NCBI GenBank assembly: GCA_029781795.1
Contig: JAKOWB010000130.1
Span: 1 to 64,000, forward strand
Reading direction: 5' to 3'
Source of the DNA: Pseudomonadota bacterium
Lineage (GTDB): Bacteria; Pseudomonadota; Alphaproteobacteria; Kiloniellales; JACOMY01
Length of the DNA stretch: 64,000 nucleotides
Shown here: in pieces, positions 47,998 through 56,295 of the stretch
How positions within the stretch are numbered: position 1 is the stretch's first letter
Layout: each line of letters opens with the position of its first letter
Notes under the pieces: model-generated
Told to the model about the DNA's origin: nothing
The model's input: the letters and a program-made list of their open reading frames with translations, nothing else
The model's database searches: none
Position numbers and translations under genes: made by a program

Positions 47998-48046
47998 TCA
48001 GGCGAACGGCTGGCGTCCGCGCCAGCCGATGCCGTAGCGTGCAGCC

Positions 48047-48808
48047 ATGCTTTTGAAGCGATTCTTTCACCGCCGTGTCCCCCCTGCCGGTGTCCCCTCG
48101 ACGCCGCCGAGCACACGAGTATATGCCATCGGCGATGTCCATGGCTGCCTCGCGCAGCTGGAGGCGCTGCACCGCGCCATTGTGGCGGATGCGGAGGGGG
48201 CACCGGACCGCCGGCTGCTGGTCTACCTCGGCGACTACGTCGACCGCGGCGCCGATTCCCGCCGCGTGATCGAGTGCCTGCTGCAGCCCCCTCCGGCCGG
48301 ATTCGAGCGGGTGCTGATCAAGGGCAACCATGAGGACTTCATGCTGCAGGTTCTGGGGGACAAGAGCGTCTTCCTGCCCTGGCTGATGAACGGCGGCGAC
48401 GCCACCTGCCGCTCCTATGGCCTGGAGCCGACGGCGCCACCCGACGGGTGCGACGATCTGCTGGGCTGGCTGCAGCGGGCCCTGGCAGAGGCGCTGCCTT
48501 CGTCGCACCGCGCGTTTCTCGACTCGCTGCTGCTGCACCACGTCGAGGGCGACTACTACTTCTGCCATGCCGGCATTCGTCCGGGGGTCGCGCTGGAAGC
48601 GCAGACGGCGGAGGACTTGATGTGGATCCGCGATCCCTTCCTTGCGTCGCGCAACAACCATGGGAAAGTGGTGGTGCATGGCCACACGCCGGTGGCCGAC
48701 CCTGAGAAGCGCCCCAACCGCATCGGCATCGACACCGGCGCCTGCTACGGGGGGAGGCTCACTGCCCTGGTGCTCGATGGCCATGAGCAGCGCTTCCTCC
48801 AGGTCTGA
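48047..48808 (+). CDS. PPP-family metallophosphoesterase (protein/ApaH-like phosphatase)
   Basis: 253 residues, cytoplasmic. Metal-site motifs intact: VYAIGDVHGCLAQLEAL (GDxHG), VYLGDYVDRGADSRRV (GDxxDRG), LIKGNHEDFML (GNHE), VHGHTP and DTGACYGG. Like bacterial PPP phosphatases of the PrpA/PphA kind. In EPS loci a phosphatase normally reverses Wzc phosphorylation; PPP proteins act mainly on Ser/Thr, though some act on Tyr. It overlaps the next gene by 32 bases. Confidence 0.88.
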   Translation: MLLKRFFHRRVPPAGVPSTPPSTRVYAIGDVHGCLAQLEALHRAIVADAEGAPDRRLLVYLGDYVDRGADSRRVIECLLQPPPAGFERVLIKGNHEDFMLQVLGDKSVFLPWLMNGGDATCRSYGLEPTAPPDGCDDLLGWLQRALAEALPSSHRAFLDSLLLHHVEGDYYFCHAGIRPGVALEAQTAEDLMWIRDPFLASRNNHGKVVVHGHTPVADPEKRPNRIGIDTGACYGGRLTALVLDGHEQRFLQV

Positions 48809-49853
48809 GCCCCGCCTGCTCGACGCAGCGACCGGCGCCGCCGGCTGGCGCCTGATCCTGGCGCCCGAGTTGCCGCCTGAAGCGCCCCCCGAGCGCCTGG
48901 CGGTCTTCGCCGGCAGGCTGGCGCGCCTGGTCGGCCCGGCCCAGGCCGCCGCGGCCTTGGCGCCGGCAAGCGCTGCCTGGAAGTTGGCCCTCCTGCCGGC
49001 GGCTCAGATCGTGCAGGCGCGACTGCTGTCGAAGCGGGCGCGCTTCCATCAGCTTGCCGCGCTGCGCCTGCTGGCGGACGCCGGCATCGGCGGCGTCGTC
49101 ATCAAGGGTTTCGACTTCGCCCACCGCCTCTATGACGACCCGCTTGACCGGATCGGCGAGGATCTGGATCTGCTGCTGCGGCCGGCTGACCTGGCGCCCG
49201 CGGTACGGCGCCTGGAGGCCGCGGGCTGGCGCTTTGGCCAGCAGAAGCTGCCGCCCTGGGGTTCGATCGCGCGCGCCAGCATCAGGCCACTGCGCTCGCC
49301 CGATGGCGCCACCATGATCGACCTGCACCTGGCGGCGGACGAATGGCCCCTGCCCCGCGCGCTGCCGACCGAGTATCTGTTCGACACCGCCGAGCGCTTC
49401 GCTTGCGAGGAGCTGACGCTGCTCGCGCCAAGGCCGGAGGACTCGCTGCTGCTGCTGGTCAGCAACCTCGGCAAGGACAAGTTCGGCCCCTTCGGCATCC
49501 GCAAGCTAGTCGACGCGGCCCTGCTGCTGCGCCGCCGCAAGATCGGGCCAGATGCGGTCGCGGCACGCGCCTGCGCGGCCCGGCTGGACCGCCCTCTGCG
49601 TACGCTCTGTGGGCTGCTGCGCCGCCTTGGCCTCGGGCTGGAAGCCTGGCCCGGAGAGCCACGCTGCGAGGCCTTCTCGACCCTCCTCGCCGAGGTCCAG
49701 GGACTGAGTCAGGAACCACCGACGGGGCTGTCCCTGGTCCGGCGGGAGGTAGCGCTCTGCGCCGACTGGCGGGTGGCCGCCGGTCGCAATCTGCGCCGAT
49801 TCGCCGGCCTGCTCCGCCTGAAGCGGCAGGACGCGGTGAGCGGATTCTCGTGA
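48777..49853 (+). CDS. Nucleotidyltransferase family protein (NTP_transf_5-like)
   Basis: 358 residues. The core is AGIGGVVIKGFDFAHRLYDD, then IGEDLDLLLRPADL, the K-G and D-x-D pattern of uncharacterised nucleotidyltransferases (PF14907), and MIDLHLAADEWP. The family is frequent in polysaccharide loci, with unknown acceptor. Start ATG 48777 (or 48783) lies inside the phosphatase gene; no strong ribosome-binding site, so translation may be coupled. Confidence 0.75.
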   Translation: MAMSSASSRSEPRLLDAATGAAGWRLILAPELPPEAPPERLAVFAGRLARLVGPAQAAAALAPASAAWKLALLPAAQIVQARLLSKRARFHQLAALRLLADAGIGGVVIKGFDFAHRLYDDPLDRIGEDLDLLLRPADLAPAVRRLEAAGWRFGQQKLPPWGSIARASIRPLRSPDGATMIDLHLAADEWPLPRALPTEYLFDTAERFACEELTLLAPRPEDSLLLLVSNLGKDKFGPFGIRKLVDAALLLRRRKIGPDAVAARACAARLDRPLRTLCGLLRRLGLGLEAWPGEPRCEAFSTLLAEVQGLSQEPPTGLSLVRREVALCADWRVAAGRNLRRFAGLLRLKRQDAVSGFS

Positions 49854-50165
49854 AGGCCAGGTCGCGATAGGCGGCTTTCTGCCAGCGTCGGTCCTTGAAA
49901 CTGAAGCTGCTTCATGAGCGCGGATGCCCGACGCGAACTAGGTCGCCACTTAGTAACCGCCCGCCCATGCTTGGTAAGCAACGGGCGGCCGCTCTCTTTC
50001 GTCTAGCTAGGCCCAGTCGTAGCGAGATATGTCCTCACACGACTTTCCACTAAGAGAAGCGCAAGTCGCTCGAACCCGAGCGCACGGCAAAGATTGCGTC
50101 GCGAGGGTTTGCGCTATAGTCGTTGCGACCTTGGCATCGGCCGGCCGTTAGGGTTCGGGGGTTTC
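49854..50165. other. 312-bp gap before the UDP-xylose synthase gene
   Basis: The left half holds a terminator-like hairpin (separate entry). The right half contains a candidate promoter: TATAGT at 50115-50120 with TTGCGT at 50094-50099 (15-base spacing, short) or GATTGC at 50092-50097 (17-base spacing). This is lower in GC than the genes around it. I see no gene or RNA here. Confidence 0.5.
49957..50000 (+). terminator. Probable terminator after the nucleotidyltransferase gene
   Basis: CCGCCCG (49957-49963) pairs with CGGGCGG (49982-49988); within the loop TGCTT-GGT-AAGCA forms a second 5-bp stem. The sequence then runs CCGCTCTCTTTCGTC, pyrimidine-rich but with few consecutive T. It is about 100 bases after the stop, so it is a moderate candidate. 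Confidence 0.45.
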
Positions 50166-51131
50166 ATGCAGCGTCGTCGGATTCTGGTCACTGGAGGCGC
50201 GGGCTTTCTCGGGTCGCACCTGTGCGAGCGGCTGGTGGCGCGTGGCGACGACGTGCTCTGCGTCGACAATTTCTACACCGGCACCAAGGACAACATCGCC
50301 CACCTGCTGGGCACGCCGCGGTTCGAGCTGATCCGCCATGACGTGACCTTTCCGCTCTATGTGGAGGTCGACGAGATCTACAACCTCGCCTGCCCGGCTT
50401 CGCCGATCCACTACCAGTACGACCCGGTGCAGACCACCAAGACCTCGGTGCATGGCGCCATCAACATGCTGGGCCTCGCCAAGCGCACCGGCGCCAGGAT
50501 CCTGCAGGCCTCGACCAGCGAGGTCTATGGCGATCCTACGGTGCATCCGCAGACCGAGGACTATCGCGGCAACGTCAATCCGATCGGGCCGCGCGCCTGC
50601 TACGACGAGGGCAAGCGCTGCGCGGAAACCTTGTTCTTCGACTACTACCGCCAGCACCAGGTGCGCATCCGTGTCGCGCGCATCTTCAACACCTATGGCC
50701 CGCGCATGCATCCGAACGATGGCCGGGTGGTATCCAACTTCATCGTGCAGGCACTCTCCGGCAAGCCGATCACGATCTATGGCGACGGCCGGCAGACGCG
50801 ATCCTTCTGCTATGTCGACGACCTTGTCGACGGCCTGATCCGCCTGATGGACGCCGACGACGCGGTGACCGGGCCGCTCAACCTGGGCAATCCGGGCGAA
50901 TTCACCATCCGCGAACTGGCCGAGAAGGTGCTCGCCATGGTCGGCTCGACGTCCGGCATGGTGCAGTTGCCGCTGCCCGAGGACGATCCGCTGCAGCGCC
51001 GGCCCGACATCGGCAAGGCGGAGAAGCTGCTGGGCTGGGGGCCGACCGTCCCGCTGGACCAGGGACTGGCGCGCACGATCGACTACTTCCGCACGCTGAA
51101 GTCCCAGCCCGCCATTGGCGCCGGCGGCTGA
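50166..51131 (+). CDS. uxs: UDP-glucuronate decarboxylase (UDP-xylose synthase)
   Basis: 321 residues, SDR-extended fold. [19 protein letters not shown] is the NAD site; [20 protein letters not shown], the catalytic Tyr-Lys in [17 protein letters not shown] and the [20 protein letters not shown] block are diagnostic of UXS. It converts UDP-glucuronate to UDP-xylose, so xylose (or a derived sugar) is probably in the polymer. Start ATG 50166, after a candidate -10 at 50115. No UDP-glucose dehydrogenase is in the window. Confidence 0.93.
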   Translation: MQRRRILVTGGAGFLGSHLCERLVARGDDVLCVDNFYTGTKDNIAHLLGTPRFELIRHDVTFPLYVEVDEIYNLACPASPIHYQYDPVQTTKTSVHGAINMLGLAKRTGARILQASTSEVYGDPTVHPQTEDYRGNVNPIGPRACYDEGKRCAETLFFDYYRQHQVRIRVARIFNTYGPRMHPNDGRVVSNFIVQALSGKPITIYGDGRQTRSFCYVDDLVDGLIRLMDADDAVTGPLNLGNPGEFTIRELAEKVLAMVGSTSGMVQLPLPEDDPLQRRPDIGKAEKLLGWGPTVPLDQGLARTIDYFRTLKSQPAIGAGG

Positions 51132-51146
51132 CGGCGGGCAGGCGTG

Positions 51147-51857
51147 ATGCTGCCCCGCGTTCATCGTTTCGCCGGGCACAGTTTCCTTGCCCGGGGACTG
51201 GGACCCGGCGCCCTGGTCCTCGACGGCGGTGCCAACCTCGGTGCCTTCGCCGCGCCGCTGGCCGAGCGCTTCTCCGCCCGTGTGGTCTGCATCGAGCCGG
51301 TTCCCGCCCTGGCCGACGAACTCAGCGCCGCCGGCCTGGACGTGCGTCGCCTGGCTCTGGCGCCCTCTCCGGGCAGGGTCCGGCTGAAGCTCTACAGCGG
51401 TACCTGTGCCAGCCTCGATGCCGGGGCCCGTGGCGATCAGGTTGGCGAGATCGAGGTCGAGGCGGTGACCCTGGAGGGACTGCTCGCGACCTGCCCGGGC
51501 GAAGTGGCGCTGCTCAAACTCGACATCGAAGGACCGGAATCCGCGCTGCTGCTCGCAACGCCGGCGGAGGCGCTGGCGCGCATCGGCCAGATCACGGTCG
51601 AGTTTCACGACTTCCTCGACCCGCGCCTCGCGCCAGACGTCGCGCGCGCGATCGAACGCCTGGAGGGCCTGGGCTTCGACGCCTTCCGCTTCAGCCGCGA
51701 CAACTCCGACCTGCTGCTGGTCAACCGCGCGCGCCTGCCGCTCGGCGTTCTGTCGCGCATCTATCTGCGCTATCCCTATCGCCTGACGCGGGGTCTTTTG
51801 CGTCGGCTGTCACGCCGGCTGGGACTGGTCCGCGGCTGGCGCGAGCGGAACCACTAG
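51147..51857 (+). CDS. FkbM family methyltransferase
   Basis: 236 residues. ALVLDGGANLGAFAAPLAER is motif I of the SAM fold; VVCIEPVPALADEL, VEAVTLEGLLATC, ALLKLDIEGPESALL and ITVEFHDFLDP are FkbM signatures (conserved DIEG). It probably O-methylates a sugar of the polymer. ATG 51147 preferred over GTG 51144. It overlaps the convergent polymerase gene by four bases (ctag). Confidence 0.88.
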   Translation: MLPRVHRFAGHSFLARGLGPGALVLDGGANLGAFAAPLAERFSARVVCIEPVPALADELSAAGLDVRRLALAPSPGRVRLKLYSGTCASLDAGARGDQVGEIEVEAVTLEGLLATCPGEVALLKLDIEGPESALLLATPAEALARIGQITVEFHDFLDPRLAPDVARAIERLEGLGFDAFRFSRDNSDLLLVNRARLPLGVLSRIYLRYPYRLTRGLLRRLSRRLGLVRGWRERNH

Positions 51858-53278
51858 GGCGGCAGCGTCCGGCGCGACGGCAGCGCGGCCGGGCGGGTGA
51901 GCCGCAGCAGGCTCTGCGATCCGCGTGGCGCGGCGACCAGCAGGTCCAGGGCCGCCAGGCGATAGAGCAGGCCGACATAGACCCAGAAGAAGACATTGGC
52001 CGGGTCGACATCGATGACCCAGGCCTTGAAGAAATAGACGAAGACGATCAGGACGAAGCTGCCGAAAGCCGCGTGAGCGCGTCGCAGACGGGGCTCACGC
52101 ACGCGCAGCGTGCCGACGATTCCGTGGTACAGCAGCCCGCCCATGATCAGCAGGAAGGGCACGAGGCCGAAGACGCCAAGCTCATAGACCGTCTTGGCAA
52201 ACTGCACCTCGTAGCCGCCGAGCGACGCCTTCTCCGCGGCGGTCAGCCCCTCGGTCGCGAAGCGGCCGGCCACCGTGTTGGTGCCGGTACCCATGCCGAA
52301 CGGCGCCTGCTCCAGCGCATAGGAGAACTGCACCCAGCTGAAGTTCTGCTCCTGGTAGAGGCCGGTGTGCTCGGCCACGCCCTCCGCCAGCTCATCGGTA
52401 TCGAAGCCGGTTGCGTAGAGAAAGCTGACGCCGATCAGGCAAACCAGAACGGCGCCGCCGAGCGCGCCGACACCGCGGCCGGAGATCAGCGCATAGACCA
52501 GCAGCAGCACCGGCGGGAAGACGAAGGCGGCCCGCATCCCCGATAGCGCGCCGGCGATCACCAACAGCACGATCAGGCAGCGCGCGAAGACGCGCCAGGC
52601 GCGCGACCAGTCGAGCGCCTGCAGCGCCAGCGAGGCCGACAGGAGGCAGAGGGTGTAGACGAAGTAGGAGGCGGAATTGCTGAAGGTCGAGGGAATGCGA
52701 CGGATGACCCCGCCCATGGTGAACTGGGTGAAGTTCTGCGTGGCCCCGGCCGCGGCATCGCCATAGAAGTCGGTCAGCGCCTCGCGGTAGCCGATCACCT
52801 CCGACAGGCTCCACTGGTAGAGGCCGATGATGCAGGGGATCGGCGCCACCAGGGCGATGGCGCGAAGCAGGCGCACGATATCCTCGGGCGTACGCAGGAT
52901 GGCGGCGGTGACATAGGCCAGCGGAATGTAGAGCAGCCAAACCTTCACGCCGATCAGCGCGAGGGCGACGTTGACGACGCCCGGGTTCAGGGTCTGCAGC
53001 AGCACGACAAGGCTGAGGAACAGGAGCGAAAGGGTCAGCCAGGGCGGCAGGACCGCCGGTGCCAGGAGTTGCGGGCGGAGCAGCAGAACCGCGACATAGA
53101 GCGGCAGCACAAAGAAGAGGTCCTTCGCCAGGAGGAAGATGGCCGACTGTTCCGACCAGAGGATGAGCGAGCCGGCGAAGGCGATGTAGATCAGCAGTCC
53201 CGCCAGCAGGTACTGCCACCGCAGCAGGAAGAGACCGAAGGAAGCGGCCCCCAGCAGGGCCAACAACAGGTCGAGCAT
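51854..53278 (-). CDS. Second O-antigen polymerase/ligase-like membrane protein
   Basis: 474 residues, about 11-12 transmembrane segments (begins MLDLLLALLGAASFGLFLLR). The periplasmic loop has QNFSWVQFSYALEQAPFGMG and TNTVAGRFATEG, followed by GYEVQFAKTVYELGVFGLVP, like a Wzy_C block with YELG near the ligase motif. As the end gene of the long glycosyltransferase operon it is the better polymerase candidate, leaving the 45099 gene as possible ligase; the split is inference. Confidence 0.8.
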   Translation of the reverse strand: MLDLLLALLGAASFGLFLLRWQYLLAGLLIYIAFAGSLILWSEQSAIFLLAKDLFFVLPLYVAVLLLRPQLLAPAVLPPWLTLSLLFLSLVVLLQTLNPGVVNVALALIGVKVWLLYIPLAYVTAAILRTPEDIVRLLRAIALVAPIPCIIGLYQWSLSEVIGYREALTDFYGDAAAGATQNFTQFTMGGVIRRIPSTFSNSASYFVYTLCLLSASLALQALDWSRAWRVFARCLIVLLVIAGALSGMRAAFVFPPVLLLVYALISGRGVGALGGAVLVCLIGVSFLYATGFDTDELAEGVAEHTGLYQEQNFSWVQFSYALEQAPFGMGTGTNTVAGRFATEGLTAAEKASLGGYEVQFAKTVYELGVFGLVPFLLIMGGLLYHGIVGTLRVREPRLRRAHAAFGSFVLIVFVYFFKAWVIDVDPANVFFWVYVGLLYRLAALDLLVAAPRGSQSLLRLTRPAALPSRRTLPP

Positions 53279-53326
53279 GGCGCGGATCCCCCAGCGCCAC
53301 AGTCTAGCGGAGGCGAAGCGGCGCTC

Positions 53327-54577
53327 CTAGGCGGGGCCGATCAGCTCCGCGAGAATGCCGCCCAACCTGGCGCGATAGCGATCCCAAGTGAACTGCAGGG
53401 CACGCGCCCGTGCCGCCGCCGCCATCTCCTGGCGCAGCGGCGCGTCCGACGCCAGCCGCTCCACGGCCTGGGCCAGGGCGATCGCGTCGCCGGCCGGCAC
53501 GATCAGTCCCTGGCGGCCGGCTTCGACGACCGATCCGCTGTTCGGTGTCGTTACCACCGGCAGGCCGCAGGCGAGCGCCTCGTAGATCGCCAGCGCGGAG
53601 CCCTCATGCAACGAGGGATAGACAAAGAGGTCGGCGGCGGCGAAGACCGCCTGCACCTCGTGATAGGGCACCGCGGCACGATGCTCGAAGAGATCGGCAT
53701 AGGGCGCCAGGGCATCAGGCGGCAGCGCCAGCGGCCCCACCAGCGTGGCCCGGCAAAGGCCAGGCGGCAAGCGGCGCATGGCCTCGAGCAGGTAGGCCAG
53801 GCCCTTGCGCGCCGCGAGCTGTCCGACGAAGAGCAACCGCACCGGACCGGACTGCGGCTCCCTTTTGACGGGCCGGAACCGCTCCACGTCGACGCCGAAG
53901 GGAAGGACGGAGATTCGCTCGGGCGGGACACCGAGCGCCGTCAGCGTGTCGCGCACATAGTCCGAGGGCGCCAGCAGGTGCCCGGCCGCCAGCGCCTCGC
54001 GCCGGCAGGTCTCGGTCAGAGCCGGGTCGCGCCAGCTCCAACCCGGCGGCATGAAGGCCGGATGCCGATCGGCCTCGGCGCGCAGGATCGCCTCGCCACT
54101 GACGCGATGGCCGATGACCTGGTTGAGGATGCCGACGACACCCGCCTGGCGCGCCGCCTCCAGCGTCCGCAGGGCCGCGGTGTCGTGGACGATCACCGCG
54201 GCGGGGCGCTCGCGCCGCACCAACCGCGCCAGCCGGCAGTCGGCCGCGCGATTGCGCGCGGCCAGCAGCGCCTCGGACACCCTGGCGGGCAGGCCCAGGC
54301 GGCCGGCCACCAGGCGCGCCGCCTCCCGCCACAGGGCTGCCGACACCCGCGCGGGATCGAGATCCGGATGGCGCCGCCGTTCGAGCTGCCGGCGCGCGCG
54401 GCGCCGCAGGGTTGCCGGCAGCAGCCCGAGCCAGGGGTCCCAGGCGCCGGGCCGGTAGTAGAGATCGGTGTGGAATCGACCGCCGTAGCCCAGCGCCTGC
54501 ACCGCGGCGGCCAGGGCATAGGTGAAGTGCATGGCGCCAGGGTTGCCGACTTCGACGACGGGCGGCCCGCGGTTCAT
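53327..54577 (-). CDS. GT4 glycosyltransferase
   Basis: 416 residues, GT-B fold. N-terminal PPVVEVGNPGAMHFTYALAA; VRLLFVGQLAARKGLAYLLE starts the second domain; FVYPSLHEGSALAIYEALAC is the EX7E donor motif, with GLPVVTTPNSGSVVEAG. It transfers a sugar during repeat-unit assembly on the cytoplasmic face. Overlaps the upstream methyltransferase by ATGA. Donor unknown. Confidence 0.88.
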   Translation of the reverse strand: MNRGPPVVEVGNPGAMHFTYALAAAVQALGYGGRFHTDLYYRPGAWDPWLGLLPATLRRRARRQLERRRHPDLDPARVSAALWREAARLVAGRLGLPARVSEALLAARNRAADCRLARLVRRERPAAVIVHDTAALRTLEAARQAGVVGILNQVIGHRVSGEAILRAEADRHPAFMPPGWSWRDPALTETCRREALAAGHLLAPSDYVRDTLTALGVPPERISVLPFGVDVERFRPVKREPQSGPVRLLFVGQLAARKGLAYLLEAMRRLPPGLCRATLVGPLALPPDALAPYADLFEHRAAVPYHEVQAVFAAADLFVYPSLHEGSALAIYEALACGLPVVTTPNSGSVVEAGRQGLIVPAGDAIALAQAVERLASDAPLRQEMAAAARARALQFTWDRYRARLGGILAELIGPA

Positions 54578-55311
54578 GGCGGCTTGCGGGCGATCACCAC
54601 CACGCTGCGGCCCAGGCGGTGCAGCAGCAGGGGATCCACCAGCCGGGACAGCGGCACCACCACCTGGTTCCAGAAGCGGATCTGCCTCGCGTTGGGGGCC
54701 GCCCGGCGCAGCAGCAGGCGATTGCCCAGCGACAGCATGGCGCCGGCGGCATCGAGGTGGAAGGCCCGCTCGACCACCGCATGGCGGCCGATCATCTCGG
54801 CGAAGCCGCGCCGCGTGTAGCGGCGCATATGGCCAACCGCAGTGTCGAAAGGGCTGAAGAGCCAAGGATGGCCGGGCGAGAGGGCGATCAGGCGCCCGCC
54901 CGGCTCCAACCGCGCGACGGCGCGCGCGACCTCGTCCGAGTCATCCTCCAGATGCTCGAGCACGTCGACATAGAGCGCCGTGTCGAAGCGCTCGCCCGGC
55001 GGCAGGCTCGACAGCGTGCCGCGATGAATCTCCGGTTGCCCGGGGCCGAGGACGGCGAGACGCCGGGCAAGCTTGTCGGCCAGGTCCGGATCCGGCTCGA
55101 CCGCCAGCCAGCGCTCAATGCCGCCATGCCACAGCGAAAGCGTGCTGGAGCCGATGCCCGCGCCAACCTCGAGCACGCGCCGTCCCAGGCTGCCACGCAA
55201 TCGCGATGCCCAGTAGCGCCGCCAGGCATGGGCCTGCACAAAGAGATCGAGTTCCTGGCCCAGATAGTGGCGCGCGTCGGACACGACGGTACCCCGGTCA
55301 GGCGGCGTCAT
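54574..55311 (-). CDS. Class I SAM methyltransferase, EPS locus
   Basis: 245 residues. RRVLEVGAGIGSSTLSLWHG is motif I; FDTALYVDVLEHLEDDSDEV is motif II; RLIALSPGHPWLFSPFDTAV and HMRRYTRRGFAEMI follow. Proteins of this arrangement often occur in LPS/EPS loci beside a GT2. Start ATG 55311 lies 14 bases inside the upstream GT2. It may methylate a sugar or lipid carrier; substrate unknown. Confidence 0.82.
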   Translation of the reverse strand: MTPPDRGTVVSDARHYLGQELDLFVQAHAWRRYWASRLRGSLGRRVLEVGAGIGSSTLSLWHGGIERWLAVEPDPDLADKLARRLAVLGPGQPEIHRGTLSSLPPGERFDTALYVDVLEHLEDDSDEVARAVARLEPGGRLIALSPGHPWLFSPFDTAVGHMRRYTRRGFAEMIGRHAVVERAFHLDAAGAMLSLGNRLLLRRAAPNARQIRFWNQVVVPLSRLVDPLLLHRLGRSVVVIARKPP

Positions 55312-56263
55312 GATCGAGTTGGCGCCGTTCGAGGACATAGCCACGCCAGTCGCGCGCCGGTATCACCGCCTGCAGGCCGCGCGTGCGCAGCGACACGAAG
55401 AGCAGCAGCACGGCGAACACCACGCTCTGCGCGAAGAGGATGGCCACCAGACCGAAGGCGGTCGTAGCCCAGCCGGGAATCGCCATGTCGGTACTGATGC
55501 GCACGACCACAATGGCGGCCAGCGCCAGGCCGAGGCCGACGATCACCAGGGTCAGCAGCAGCAGCAGGCGCGCCAGCACGCGGTCCAGGTCCACCGCGAT
55601 GGCACCCAGTCCGTGCTGCACCAGCGAGGGCAGGTTCATCTTCGACTGGCCGGCATAGCGGCGCCCGCGGTCGGTCGGCAGCCGCTCTATCGGCCAGCGG
55701 CCGGCGATCAAGGTCCCCGCCAGATGGCTCCAGAGCTCCGGCCTGTGCACCAGGCGGCGAGCGACGTCGTGCGGGATCAGGCAGAAGTTTCCGAAGGTGA
55801 TCCGCCGTCCCGTCAGCAGCCGGAAGAGCTTCTTGTAGAGGCCGTAGAAGAGCCGGAAGCCCAGGCGCTCGGTGCGGCGCCGCCGCTCGGCCACCACGAT
55901 GTGGCGGTGTCCGCGGCCCGCGGCGAGCAGGCGCGGCACGTCCTCCGCCCGGTCCTCGCCATCGCCGTCCATCACCACCAGCGGCGCGGTACCGCCACTC
56001 TCGACCAGGGCGGACAGGCCAATGGCGATGGCGCGCGCGTGGCCCTGGTTGACGGCCAGCGTCAGGACCTCCAGCGGACGCAAGTGGGAAAGCCCGGCGA
56101 CGGTCGCCGCGTCGAGTGGACAGGTCTCGGCGGAGCCGTCGTCCACCAGCAGGACGGCATAGCTCTGCCCGGCTTCGGACGCTGTGCGCTCCAGGTCCAG
56201 CAGCAGCCGTCCGACACTTTCCCAGTCGTCGAGCAGCGGAATCAGGATCCGTGCGTCAGGCAT
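55298..56263 (-). CDS. GT2 glycosyltransferase with C-terminal membrane helices
   Basis: 321 residues. A GT-A domain (~1-220) begins MPDARILIPLLDDWESVG, contains YAVLLVDDGSAETCP, VNQGHARAIAIGLSALVE and PLVVMDGDGEDRAEDVPRLL (DxD region); two C-terminal transmembrane segments follow (~225-290). The layout is like dolichol-phosphate-mannose synthase or GtrB-type enzymes making undecaprenyl-phosphate sugars. The adjacent GT-C gene could use such a donor. ATG 56263 with GGAGGGGGA upstream is preferred over TTG 56299. Confidence 0.85.
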   Translation of the reverse strand: MPDARILIPLLDDWESVGRLLLDLERTASEAGQSYAVLLVDDGSAETCPLDAATVAGLSHLRPLEVLTLAVNQGHARAIAIGLSALVESGGTAPLVVMDGDGEDRAEDVPRLLAAGRGHRHIVVAERRRRTERLGFRLFYGLYKKLFRLLTGRRITFGNFCLIPHDVARRLVHRPELWSHLAGTLIAGRWPIERLPTDRGRRYAGQSKMNLPSLVQHGLGAIAVDLDRVLARLLLLLTLVIVGLGLALAAIVVVRISTDMAIPGWATTAFGLVAILFAQSVVFAVLLLFVSLRTRGLQAVIPARDWRGYVLERRQLDHDAA

Positions 56264-56295
56264 CTGTCGCCGTCCCCCTCCGGCGGCCGAGTCGC

